64,000 nt of DNA from the NCBI GenBank assembly GCA_947247005.1, contig OX365949.1, positions 17,487,130 to 17,551,129 on the forward strand, given 5' to 3'. The stretch is from Spisula solida. Its lineage: Eukaryota; Mollusca; Bivalvia; Venerida; Mactridae. A program made the position numbers and the translations under genes. Below are positions 11,703 to 23,119 of this stretch, piece by piece; the first letter of the stretch is position 1, and every line of letters begins with the position of its first letter. The notes beneath the pieces are model-generated. The model was not told where the DNA came from and ran no database searches. It saw nothing but the letters and a program-made list of their open reading frames with translations.

Positions 11703-14700
11703 AGACCATGGTAATACAGGCTGCGCTTCAGCAGTCATTTGCTGATCCACAGATGACATTTGAAGCCTCGGACCATGGGGAAGTGGTGCTGGCCGGTCTT
11801 ACAAAACTCAGAGAAATGCAACAGCTGTTTGATGTTGTTTTTGTTGTTGAAAATGAAAAACTTTCGGCTCACCGGGTAGTGTTAGCATCCTGCAGTGATT
11901 ATTTCAGGTAACTTGTTAAACTTCTTTTTCTTCTTCCGTATACTATTTTTTTTTTTGGTTCTTTTGTTTCTTTTTTGTCTTTGGTATGGTCCCTTATCAG
12001 GCATCGTGGCGCATCGAAATTGTCCTTTCTCTGCATAGGAATGGCGATTCAATTGAATGTTTATTATGTCATGATTTGCACCAGTTATCACATACATGTA
12101 TATTATCAAGTTTAATTTTTCATGCACAAATCATAGAATTTACATTATAAACGGTACAAATGTGTCTATATTGTATTAGCTAGGTTTTGTAATAACTGAT
12201 CAATGTACTGGCCAAATACTAATGTCTCATGACAATGACTTGTAGTTTGAATAAGTATTTCCTGTCGCATTTTTAATACAGAAATGCGATTTAATAGTGT
12301 TTAGAACATGTAGCATTGTCATTGAGTCAAAAATGTAGATTCTCCAATAACAAATTGAACAGACTCTTAAATAGTATGTTGATCCCAGGTACTTTCACAA
12401 CACATGCAAGAAACTGTTCACACTCATCAATGAAATATAGTTTACAATTCCAAAACAATGTAAAATCAAATACCTGTAAACCACAATGGTTAGGGTCGTC
12501 TATGTAGAACTAATTGCTTTTACATTACTTTTAAATTACTAGGCTTTAAACACTTTACTTATTTCTAGAAAACTTAACAATATCACTAATCTTGATTTAT
12601 AATTTACTTTAATTGATGAAGTATTTGTTCTATTATAGAGCTATGTTCACAGATGGTTTACTGGAATGTAGATTGGATGAGATCCCTATGAGTGGTGTTA
12701 CTGCTTTAGGAATGAGAAATCTCATTGATTTTGCCTACTCTTCCAAGATTGACATCAATGCAGGTATGTATTAGTGAATAGTAATGTTTCATTTTGTTAA
12801 CTTTCTAATTAGCTTTGTTTGTTTATTCTTAACAATTTTTCAGTTATAGTTGGTGGTCGATTCGCCTAACCAGTTTTCCTGGAATAATTTATCCTAACCA
12901 GTTATAACGTACACTTCCACAAGGAACCATCGACTTCTCCACATGTGGAGGAAAATCAACATTCTTGTCAAATTTTCATCAAAGTGTTTAACCTGCCATG
13001 ACCAAGAATCAAACCCAGGATTCCCGGTTACTAATTCAGCGGACTAACCACTGGACTACCATCACAAGTCCTCTTATCAGCATACTGCCAGTAAATATAT
13101 TCAAATTGAGTGTCTATGGATTATCAGGTTAAAATCAGTTATAATTTTCAATGCTTGTGACCTTTTCCCACAAGAGTGACACTTCAAACCTTTCTAACAT
13201 TTACTGTATTACAAACTTTACTGTATATTGTTTATTTTTGCCAAATATTTTATATTAAATGATTCATACATGCCAGATCTCCTGCATCATGCGTGAGTCT
13301 CATGCATTTGAGACTCTACTCACCCATGATCGGAGGCCAATCTATCAAATCTCACGCATTTCTTGGACATACTGAAACCTGACATTTTTGTTGAAATTAT
13401 AAAAATAGTCACAAAAATTAGTTTCAATTGCTTCATGAAGCATGTAGAGTATTGTCATCAAAGTAAAACAAGTGAAAACTGCATACTTATAAACTTCAAT
13501 ACTTTAAGTTAAAAGTTTCAGCAGGGAAAATCTCCCTCATTTTAATGAAATCTCCTGCACTTCCATCACCAATCTCACGCAAAGGAGTCTGCAAAACATG
13601 GCATGTATGAATGATTTAATAACTTGCTTGTTACATGACTGTTTGGTTAGTTGATTATGTAATTTCAGTGTAAAGACATTGCATGGAAAATTATCTTGAG
13701 GATACTCCATGCGAATGATGCAGAGAGTAATTTCTATTCACATGTTACTGTTAATAAACAGATAATTTAGCTAACATTTTGATAGTTAACTGAACAATGA
13801 AAATGATATGAATATGAAATGAATATTAATAAAGAAGTAGATAGACGTCCTGTTTTGCTTTTACCTCTAAATTCTGTAACCCATTCATGCACTGTGTTCA
13901 TTGACTTCAAAGTCATGTTAATAAAGATATTTTTTATTGATTTCAGACAATGTTGAGGATGTTTTGTGTGCAGCCAACCATATACAGTTGACACCCGTTA
14001 TTGACGCATGTGTTAATTTCATGAAATCCCACATAGTGCTTTCAAATTGTATAGACTTGCTCAGTATGGCCGAATTGTTTACATTACATGATCTCACCTT
14101 GTTTGTCTACAAATATATTTCAAAACACTTATCGGCTCTTGCCATTGGTCAAGAATTTCACAAACTTTCTGAGAGCCAATTAGAACGGCTGTTACAATTG
14201 AACTATCCTGTTGATTGTACTGAAGGTGAAGTGTTGTCTGCTGTGATTGGCTGGATCGTTCATCATCATGGCCATAGCCCAAATCATGCTACGAAGTATT
14301 TGTCACAAATCAACTTCAGCAGTATATCTTCAGAAGATATCAAACATCTTGAAAATGTCTCTGATCTAAATAAAATATTGAACAATGAAACAAACGAGAA
14401 TGGTGGAGTGAAGTCATTGATCAGTTGTGCGACATCATCGCCAAGCACGGTTCCCGGTTTGATCAATGTACGAGGATTCAAAGAATGTGTGATTGTTTGT
14501 GGCGGATTTCGTCCGGAGATTGGTATGAATAACGAGATCCACTGCTATGATTCGGATACGGATGAAATGCAATATATGACATGTGTTCCACATGTGGAGC
14601 AGTGTAACTTTGGTATGACCGTCATGAATAATGATCTGTACATCATTGGTGGATGTTACAATAACACACATATGGAAGAAATCATTCATAGTTACGGGTT

Positions 14701-15463
14701 CTGTTTCTCAACCTGTATGCAAACTTGGAAAATAATTCCTCCCATGCTGACTGAAAGGTGTAGGTTTTATCTGGGTAGTGTTGGTAATAAGCTGTACGCA
14801 ATCGGTGGTGACCCAGCGGCATCAATGGAAACTGCTGACTTTGCTTCATGTGAATGTTACGATGTGGAAACAAAGAATTGGAAACCAATATCACCATTGC
14901 CTGGCAACAGAATGGAGCATGCTGGGACAACAATGGATGATGATGTTTACATATCAGGCGGCCTACAAGACTCGGACGGACCAGTGTTCAACACGTTTTT
15001 CAAGTATGATACGCAGACAGACATGTGGTTACAATTACCTTCTATGCTGTGCGCTCGAGCTGATCATAGCATGTTTAGTTATGATGGGAAGATTTTCATC
15101 ATAGGTGGTTGGTACGAGGATGATGTCACGCATCAGAGGATCATGGTGTCAAGTGTCGACTGCTTCGATTTCGAGAATGGCTGCTGGAAGACAATTGCTC
15201 AATTGAACTCTCCAAGACTTTATGCTTCATATGCTTTGAATGGAAGCAAAATTGTCATGACCGGTGGGTGGTTAAATGGAGACTGTCAGAAAAAGTGTAG
15301 AACTGTGGAAGTTTTTGATATCAGAAGTTTGACATGGGACGGGAAGTCTGTTGACACCTCCGGCTCAATAAATGGTGCAACTCAGGAACTGTGGGAACAT
15401 GCAAGCTGCACTGTGTATGTTCCAGAACATGTGTTGAAAGAATCGAAAAATGTGGAAAAATAA
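11703..15463 (+). CDS. Kelch-like protein (BTB-BACK-kelch)
   Basis: Complete 613-residue BTB-BACK-kelch protein from coding exons 11708-11907, 12639-12763 and 13947-15463. Family members are substrate adaptors of Cullin-3 ubiquitin ligases: the BTB domain dimerises and binds Cul3, and the kelch propeller holds the substrate. BTB spans about residues 35-145 (DVVFVV, SAHRVVLASCSDYFRAMF, LIDFAYSSKI), BACK about 150-250, kelch about 290-590. Six Gly-Gly pairs mark six blades (VCGGF, IIGGC, AIGGD, ISGGL, IIGGW, MTGGW). Joins are AG|A and G|AC, both in frame. An acceptor (TTGTAATTTCAG) ends at 11702, so the first usable start is ATG 11708 in GACCATGG, not the in-frame ATG at 11687, which is intronic; a 5' UTR exon must lie upstream. 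Length and BTB sequence are closest to the KLHL26 and KLHL9/13 group, but I cannot assign the orthologue. Confidence 0.93.
11708..11907 (+). CDS. Kelch-like coding exon 1
   Basis: Encodes MVIQAALQQSFADPQ, then the first half of BTB up to SCSDYF-R. Donor CAG|GTAACT after two bases of the Arg codon. Confidence 0.9.
12639..12763 (+). CDS. Kelch-like coding exon 2
   Basis: Acceptor TTCTATTATAG, donor GCAG|GTATGT. Encodes the middle of BTB (AMFTDGLLECRLDEI to KIDINA); too short to show as an ORF on its own. Confidence 0.92.
12860..13075 (-). repeat. tRNA-derived SINE (CCAGTTTTCCTGGA family), best copy
   Basis: Read on the minus strand, the tRNA-like head has A-box TAGTCCAGTGG (13048-13058) and B-box GGTTTGATTCT (13015-13025), followed by the family body ending TCCAGGAAAACTGGT. 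It lies in intron 2 of the kelch-like gene. Confidence 0.75.
13265..13609. mobile_element. Inverted-repeat element with 7-bp target duplication
   Basis: Ends CATACATGCCA and TGGCATGTATG are perfect inverted repeats, flanked on both sides by AATGATT (13258-13264 and 13610-13616). The inner ends repeat the theme ATCTCCTGCA / CTCACGCA in both orientations. It is 345 bp, non-coding, and inserted in intron 2 of the kelch-like gene. Confidence 0.75.
13947..15463 (+). CDS. Kelch-like coding exon 3 (BTB end, BACK, kelch)
   Basis: Acceptor TTTTATTGATTTCAG. Codes from DNVEDVLCAANHIQL to the TAA at 15461-15463. The whole kelch propeller is in this one exon, which is common for KLHL genes. All opposite-strand and frame-shifted ORFs across it are shadows. 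Confidence 0.95.
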
Positions 15464-17730
15464 TCTCAATGCCTGTGGTACAATCAATTGTTCAATTTAT
15501 GGTAATCAATGACTAATTGTCTACAATTGGTATGGACTGACAATCAAAATTGTTCTAGGTGTATGTAAAACTGTTTAGTGGAACTGCCTAATGTATAGTC
15601 GTTGATTTTGTTAACCCAACAAACAGTAGAGTGTCTCATATACGATTTGTAGAAAGTCAAATCCAAGAATTCCAATGAAATTTATGCAACATGTTGCGAA
15701 TGTGTTGTAGCGCTCAAGGTCAAGGTCTGTACTTTTGAGGTCAAGGTTGCAATCAAGAACATTCCACTTCAGAGCTTATTTCGACATATGAGTTATGACG
15801 TTTTTATTTGTTATCGCGAGAAAACCATTTTTTGTGTGTTTGTTTTAAAAACATAAGCACTGTTGTTATAGCTTGATAGCAACGGGCCGGAAATTACAAC
15901 AAATTCTTACACTTAACACTCAAATATTGAAATTGTATTGAAGTATTAGTTGTAATTCTGGTCCCAGGCCCCAATCTCCCGAAGCATCTCAATCTGAGCT
16001 GAGATAAATCTCAAATATTGTCATGTGTCTTTGAGATCATTTCCATGGGATGCCAGACTATGAAAGTTGGCATCACAAAACAGATACGTTGTTCTGAGAT
16101 TATTACAGTAAAATATTTTGAGCACAAAACTTAAGAATGATCTTGAATTTATACTCTTGACTTGAGCAAAATCTCAATTTGAGTTGAGATTTCTACTTGA
16201 GATGCTTCGGGAGATCGGGACCAGGTCTTTGTCGTCCTCTTCTGTGTCTCCATGTACATCAAGTATTGTATTTAACTCAATTCCTGAGAGAGTAACTATA
16301 ATTATATCCCAATTATGAACATATTTAGAATATATTCAAAAGGGAAGCATCTTTATCGGCTATTGTTTTGACTGAGGGAGTAGTGAGGGTGAGGATCAAT
16401 GCAGCATTTTGTCTATGATAATATAATTCAGAAGGGAAGCACAGATCTGCATTAGCTATTGTTTTGACTTAGGTAGCAGTCTTTTTTATGCCTAATTTGT
16501 TGAGATTATTTTTTAAACCATATTGGTGACATAATCATCTTATGTAAAAAAAATTCACACACATACCGGTATGCATGCAGTTTCTTGTCTACAATTCTAT
16601 AAACTTTTGATCAACATATTCCCATGTAAGAGTTATCTGTAGCCAAACTGAAATTTCGGCATTGCTTTCAAAAAGAAGTGTCATACTCAAGAACAATAAT
16701 TATTATTTCAAATTTCGTTGGTTTTTTTTTTCAATATTTTAAAATTGTGGCTACTAATATAAAAGCTTAGTAACAACAAAGATATTCTGGATGTCCTAAA
16801 CTTCATACTAATTTGGTTCACATTAGCTGTTTGAATGCAAGCAATACTTTCAAGTTGTGATACTTCTGTGCATTTTATATATTTATATGTTTGTTTATAC
16901 AATTATTTATATATGAGATAAATTGCAACTCAAAATATTGCTACCGATACCCGTTATGAATTAGAATGTATGGTGGCCTTGAAATGGTTGGGATCATGCA
17001 AATGTGGTCGATAAAATTAGGAGGTGTTTAAACCTGTTCTTATAATATATGTTCAATTAGCATAAATTAGTCAATAGACATTTTGGCCCCTATTCACTCA
17101 TTTCTAAGAGTTCATTTTTGTTGAATAAAACATATGTTCTAAGTTTATTGAATAGTTAATTAATTATTTTCTAAAAAGCATTATTTTCTTATCAAAGATG
17201 GATTTTGCTCTATGCTGTTGACACTATGAAAACTGTTAGAATTATCTAAATTGAAGCATTTTATGATTTAGATTTTCAAAAAAAAATACTCCTTCACCAA
17301 GTACATTGTAGGAATTTAAAACCATTAAAGCCACTGTGAATTGTGCAAGTAGAATGTGCCTCTTCATTAATTCCGTACAAGTGAGGGCATACGGTTCTAA
17401 ACATGAAAATTTAATGGTGATATCAGTAAATAAACAGTTCATAATTCATTTGTTTTATTAAAGGTCACCTCTAATAAATGTAGTTGTCTTTTTGGCCATT
17501 TTACAAGCTATTTTGCACCAATTTCCCATGTGTAGACCAATGTAAAAGCATGCAAACCGTGTTTTTGGGATTTAACTATTGTGGGTGTTGCAAATACTAA
17601 GTCAGTTAGAGTTTAGAAATCCTTGAAGAAATTGTTTCACAAAATCTAACCTATACATTATGTTGGAAAATCACAGTCATTATAGAGCCACCATACATGT
17701 ATAAATATTGTGTTTTTAATTTCATTATGT
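15464..17730 (+). other. 3' flank / probable 3' UTR of kelch-like gene
   Basis: No further ORF of note. A possible poly(A) signal AATAAA lies at about 17123-17128, but the true end of the transcript cannot be read from sequence. One inverted-repeat element (15959-16224) sits inside. Confidence 0.4.
15959..16224. mobile_element. MITE with TCCCGAAGCATCTCAA ends
   Basis: Left end CTGGTCCC..TCTCCCGAAGCATCTCAA is repeated inverted at the right (TTGAGATGCTTCGGGAGAT then GGGACCAG). Several TGAGATT / AATCTCA segments give the interior partial dyad symmetry. About 266 bp. Confidence 0.75.
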
Positions 17731-18020
17731 TATGTGCAATTGCAGTATGCTTGGCATTTTTATTCTACGATTTATTTATACATGTATCTTTGGCATTATA
17801 TACTTAGTAACTCCATTCCATGTAGATTTTTTCGGTTTGTTTTTAAAATGTTGTAGTTTTGTAATTGTGGGTAAAATATTTGATCTTGCCGCTTTATTGT
17901 TATTGTTACTGATTGTTTTATTATTTTTACCTATTATCTGCCTACTATATAATATGTACCAGTATATGTTTTATTATTGTACTTATAAACTGCTGGTTGT
18001 ACATATCTTTAGATGAGATA

Positions 18021-18291
18021 TAGCACAGAGAATTTGGCCTGATCTTGACCTTTATGAATGAATATACAAAATGTACCTGGTACTAAAAGGTTCTTGCGTT
18101 GAATATATAAATTTCCTTGAGCGAATCGTGCAATATTGGTATTTTAGATTTGTGTTTGTATTACACTGTGAGCGTCTTCGTGAAACTCCTCGCTTATGAA
18201 AACATACAACTGGGTTATAAATATAGACAATGTATCAGCTGTTAAATTATGCTAATAGAAGGTCAAGGATCGTGTCAAATTCTCTGGACTA
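18021..18291. mobile_element. MITE with AATTTGACACGATC-type ends, copy 1
   Basis: Left end AGAGAATTTGGCCTGATC then TTGACCTT, and right end AAGGTCAAGGATCGTGTCAAA then TTCTCT, are inverted repeats of about 27 bp. The interior matches the copies at 38658-38908 and 49837-50410. The left flank ends in TA; the right TA is not clean. Confidence 0.7.
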
Positions 18292-18537
18292 ATGATTAAC
18301 ACATGTGTATATGTTTGGACAAGTATTACACTGTAAGTGTATTGGTGTAGCTCATTACTTAGCAGTAAGTACATTATTTCTGTTCATCTACCATTATAAG
18401 TTATCCCCTGAAATTAAATGATGACCAACTTTAGTGTGTGTTAGTTTGGGTCACTGAAAGCCACAGGTATCTAATGGTGTCATTGAAAAAAAAGTGAAAA
18501 TGTTTTTTTTTACAAATTTTATTTACTGTTAGATCTA

Positions 18538-18771
18538 CAGAGTGTTAAAAAAAGTTCGTTCTCAATGTTTCAGTTTCAATAGTTTATTTTTCTGACATCA
18601 GAAGAATGTAAAATTTTCAGGTTAAATTCCTGAGGGTTCTGCCCTTGTTTTAATCTTTCTGGCATTAAATGAAGCTATTACAGTAAGAAATTAAAACTGT
18701 ACGCTGCTTAATTAGCTGAGATAAAATTAACTATGAATTTAAATTTTGAGAACAAACTTTTTAACACTTTG
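18538..18771 (+). mobile_element. TA-flanked MITE A of an inverted pair
   Basis: Starts CAGAGTGTTAAAAAAAG then TTCGTTCTCA and ends TGAGAACAAACTT then TTTAACACTTTG, inverted ends of about 27 bp, with TA on both sides as in Tc1/mariner-type insertions. Confidence 0.8.
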
Positions 18772-18840
18772 TATATACATGTATATAAATTTTACAAAAA
18801 TAAAATTTTCAATTCTCTTTTTCAATGATAAACAACTGTA

Positions 18841-19042
18841 CAGGGTGTTAAAAAAGTTCGTTCTCAAAATTTAAATTCATATAATGCTAATTTCTTACTC
18901 TAATAGTGTCATTTAATGCAAGAGATATTAGAACAATGGTAGAACCCTCTGGATTTCAACCTGAAAACTTTATAGTCTTGTGAGGTCAGAAAAATAAAAT
19001 ATTGAAACTAAAACATTGAGAACGAACTTGTTTAACACCCTG
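18841..19042 (-). mobile_element. TA-flanked MITE B, opposite orientation
   Basis: Same family as 18538-18771 in reverse orientation: CAGGGTGTTAAAAAAGTTCG at the left end and CGAACTTGTTTAACACCCTG at the right, flanked by TA. Body blocks such as ATTTTTCTGAC, TTTTCAGGTT and GAGGGTTCT correspond when B is reversed. The gap between the two is only 69 bp. Confidence 0.8.
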
Positions 19043-19540
19043 TATATGTTGAAAGTGAGTCTGAGTTCATATCACTATGTTTTACACTGTGTAATTTCTA
19101 CAATATTTTGTTCAAAGTAGTAGGTTTAGTTATTTTGTTCATTAGATTAGTACTATAATATCTATTATTTATTTTGTTTTGTGTTCATGCACTTATAGTG
19201 TTATCTTTCTTTTGTTTTTCTTTTGTTTTATTATTCTTTCAATCTTTCTGCAATATTTTTTTACAAGACTGCCTTATTTACATTATTACGTTTTAATGTA
19301 TTTTTTGCATAGTGGTGGGATTTGAAATTGTAATGTTGAAACATTGTTCTCTATCATGTTTAAATATTTCCAGGGATGGTATTCATAAAGCATCTTAAGG
19401 GAAAACTTAGATTACTTTAATTTCTTCAAATTTCCTCTAGTGCATGAAAGCCAGCTAAACAGGAACATCAAGATTATAATGGTATAGAAGCATTATGTAA
19501 ACAGCTATAATAATCACAGCAAAAAACTGGGTTATTCTTA

Positions 19541-20007
19541 GGGGTGGGCCGATGCATCGAAATATCGATGCATTGCGATTCTGAGTGTCCCGATAGTATG
19601 AATCGATAGTAAAAGTCTCGATCCAATAACTATCGCCGATAGTTAGCTGAACTATCGACAGTTACGATAGTTTCCTTTTTATAAATAAAGGTTATTATTA
19701 ATTTAAAAAAACATCCGTTTCGCATCAAAACAACCACAATGGACCAATATCGCATAGATTTTAATAATCTATTTCTGTCAAATTCATTTTAAATCATTTC
19801 CAAAAATGGTAGATTTGTATGTTGTAAAAACAAATGATATCTTACACAGTGCAAAATTGCATTTACAAGTTAATGTCTGGTTTTCAAATCTTGGCAATAA
19901 CTATTGCAATAGTATGGCAATAGTTTCCTGCAATACAATAGTATCGCAATAGTACTTTCAGCAATAGTATTGCAATAGTCAAAACTGGACGCAATAGTCA
20001 CACCTAG
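19541..20007. mobile_element. Repeat beginning GGGGTGGGCCGATGC, rich in ATCGAT
   Basis: Opens with GGGGTGGGCCGATGCATCGA and ends near GCAATAGTCACACCTAG. The first 140 bp are crowded with CGATAG / CTATCG dyads; the last 100 bp are built from repeats of CAATAGTATTG. Probably a non-autonomous DNA element, with weak terminal similarity (TAGG.GTG / CACACCTA). Confidence 0.5.
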
Positions 20008-20197
20008 TTGTTCTTAGCTTCTTGGGAAATATGTGTTTTCACTTGATGCTTTGGGAATACCAGCTCTGGGTTCTAACCAAGGCTGTTAAATCTTGTGCAA
20101 TCACTCCAATGGGTAAAGGTAGGTTATAGAATGGGTGTTGGTTATTAAATTTTTTAGTTCAAACTTCGAGTAGTATTCACTGGATACTGTAAAATCA

Positions 20198-20273
20198 TTA
20201 ATATTCGTGGGGGATTAAATTTCGTGGATGACTTCAACCACGAAATCAAATCCCAACGAATACTTTTTCATGT
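20198..20273. repeat. Short foldback repeat
   Basis: ATTCGTGGGGGATTAAATTT then CGTGG is inverted as CCACG then AAATCAAATCCCAACGAAT, with an ~11-bp loop between. Confidence 0.7.
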
Positions 20274-20714
20274 CAGATCGGTGTTTATGAAAAACGCTGA
20301 CAACAATGGTTGGTTATATACAGGGTTTTTGAGATGAATTTGTCATAGTGATGGCTTTAGTATTAACATGCTCATCTGGGGTAATCGATACCTTCTGTCT
20401 GGCTCCCTTCCTCTGGAACTACACCAGTCTGTTTCTGTTCAGACTATAGTTGTAATCTTTTGTGTACACATAAAATAAAACGCAACTCTCACATTATCCT
20501 TACTGGACCGTACATGCACTGATTGTTCAGTAAAGTGTTCATGAATAATTTCTAATAATTTTACTGTGTTGTTACGTAACATGATTGTGTTGTTATGTGT
20601 TCTTATTTCCTCTGACTCTATGGAATAGCTTTTGTATTCTATGAATATATGTGCAGATACGCAAATATTATTGCTCATATTACATGCACTTGTAAACTTT
20701 GCCAGAATTCCCAA

Positions 20715-20885
20715 AATGACAACCATTTAATGCTCATATATTGCATTTCATCCTACAAATGACAACCATTTTATGCTCATATATTGCATTTCATCCTACA
20801 AATGACAACCATTTTATGCTTATAATATATATTGTATTTCATCCTACAAATGACAACCATTTTATGCTTATATATTGTGCTTCAT
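20715..20885. repeat. 43-bp tandem repeat, 4 copies
   Basis: The unit TGACAACCATTTTATGCT plus CATATATTGCATTTCATCC plus TACAAA recurs four times; the third copy carries a short TA-rich expansion. Confidence 0.9.
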
Positions 20886-20889
20886 AAAT

Positions 20890-22960
20890 ATTATTCCCCT
20901 TTCAAAAACTTGAGGATTATTTGCTGCACATATTGGTTGGTCAGTCGCAAGACCAAATGGTTTTAGATCAATAACTAAAGAACAGGCTGTGTGATTATAA
21001 AGCTTTCATGCTCTACTCAACTTGAGCATGTCATTACTTAATAAGCTCCGTAACAGTGCAACAATTAAATCATCTTCACTTTATCAGGAAATATGATTCA
21101 GTTTAACCTCAAGAGTCTTTAAGGTTATCTATCTAATATAAAAGATAAAAAACCCACAAGATTTTCACTGTTGGAAACATTAATTTTGTGGTTTGAGTGT
21201 GGAATTGAGTTGTCCTAAGACCTTCAAATTTTTAGCATGGGAAACTAAACATTAGCCTCTGAAAAACCTGTTTGTCAATGAACATTTCTGGTCATGATTA
21301 TAAGATTGCTTGGGAAGATTTCTTATTCAGATAATGAATTATAATTCACTGCAGTGAAAATTTATTCTATTCTCCTCTGTCAAAACTGAAGATTAAACTG
21401 CATGCTTAAAATTGTGAATTTAGGGAAACTGTATTAATTTAATGTGCAAAATCATAAAAAGTGCATGCATTATAAACAGATTTTGCAAACTGCCAGTTAC
21501 ATTTTCCTGAAAATTTTGCATTAGCTACTGAAACTGGTAAATGTTTCTGAACAGTGTAAACACATTCTAGACACAAATAAGAAAATTTTTGCTTATCGAA
21601 AAATGTCTAGTTGATTAGAATATATTTTCAGTGTTCACATGGCCGAGCTCTTAAAAATTGCTGTAGTTTAAAAAAAAGATTTTTATAATCAACTAACATT
21701 GTATTTATTTTGGCTTATTAACGACAATATGCATTATGTGATCTACAGTAATTGCTGGGTATCGTAACTGGCCAATGTTTAATGGCATATATACTGTCCA
21801 ATTTGTGTGTGTTTTTTTCTTTTATGTTTAAAATGTACCTTTACATTGTAGGTTTTTGCTTGTGTTCTTTTTTAGGAATTGTTCTTTTTGTAGATTTTGT
21901 GCAATCATTATATTTAATGCTGTATTTTTACACTTGTATATTGTGAGAACAATAAACTATTTTTCTTCAAAGAGTTGTCATTTATCTGTGTATTATTATC
22001 AATGCTCAAAACAAAACTCCTTGCTGAGGTAAATCTCCCTTATTGACCATCCAAATATATGACATGTATTCACTCGGGTGATAATTACTGAGTGCACGTG
22101 TGTGATATTTTATTATCATTAAAACAATTAATGGTGACAGCGGTATCACGTAAGAAGGTATATGGTATTGTTGCTGGTGATCAATGCTATCCGACACTAT
22201 TAATCAACAACATTTAAACAGTGTATTTTTGGTAGAGTCATTCTCGTTCACCAGAGTTTCTTCATCCGAAACATAGTCTGGGAACTTGACTAACCACTGA
22301 TGTATGAGGATGGGTAGAGTGGAAATGCCAGGATTCCTGGAGATTCCGTTACTTCTGATTATAGATCTAATTATATAGAGTATTCTAATTTTAGGGTTTA
22401 AATAAATGTTAAAAATTATATAGCATTTGTCTCTTGTCTTTCAGACGTATTATCTATATGTGATCAAACGATCAATTCTGCTGATCCCAGGTGCTTATCC
22501 ATCTATATTATCCGGAGTCCACGGTCTTTATATCTCAAAGTGCTGGCGTTTCCACCCCACATGTATTTTTGCATCTTTAATTAATGAACTGGCTTTACAG
22601 ATAATTCAGAGAAGATTTTTTGAGATCATCTGTAACTAGAGAGATATTGACTGAGTGTTTGTATCAAACCAGTCATTTGGAAATAATATTTATAATCTTG
22701 GGGACCTGTCAACTCAGGAAGGATAAGCATACATGTACTAACTTACATGCATACAAAGGGAAGTAACTGCTGTCTGTGTAAAAAGTGAAAGTAGTCCATA
22801 AATATTACACCATGGTGAAATATTTGCTAATCAAATTGACAGCTGCACTCGATATGACAAATATATACAACTACAATATCATAATTGAATTGTGTTTGTT
22901 ATATCTAATAATCCTTTATTGTTAATCTAATTGTAACGAAATTTTAAGAACTATTTTCTA
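20890..22960. other. No gene seen between kelch-like and PRELID3 genes
   Basis: AT-rich DNA with scattered small ORFs such as 22427-22639, which has no domain, no splice context and no overlap with the PRELID3 start. Nothing else supported. Confidence 0.45.
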
Positions 22961-23087
22961 CGCGACCCCATAATAACGTATTTGTGCATAGGCTCAATCT
23001 TTGCGTAAGAGGTCGTCTAGAAACGTGCTGACAACGTGACTTGTGGTACTTTTATTTAATTTCTGTGGCTATAAGAAGACAATCACA

Positions 23088-23119
23088 ATGAGAATTTGGA
23101 GTTCAGAACATATATATGA
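23088..23119 (+). CDS. PRELID3B: PRELID3 coding exon 1
   Basis: 32 nt encoding MRIWSSEHIY plus two bases of Glu; donor GA|GTGAGT. Found from the conserved family N-terminus; too short for ORF detection. Confidence 0.92.

Noticed and set aside
14094..14933. Minus-strand ORFs across the kelch-like exon
   Set aside because: Shadows of the plus-strand coding exon.
22427..22639. ORF upstream of PRELID3 as an N-terminal exon
   Set aside because: The PRELID3 protein is complete from MRIWSSEHIYE, the conserved family start; the ORF has no donor in suitable phase.
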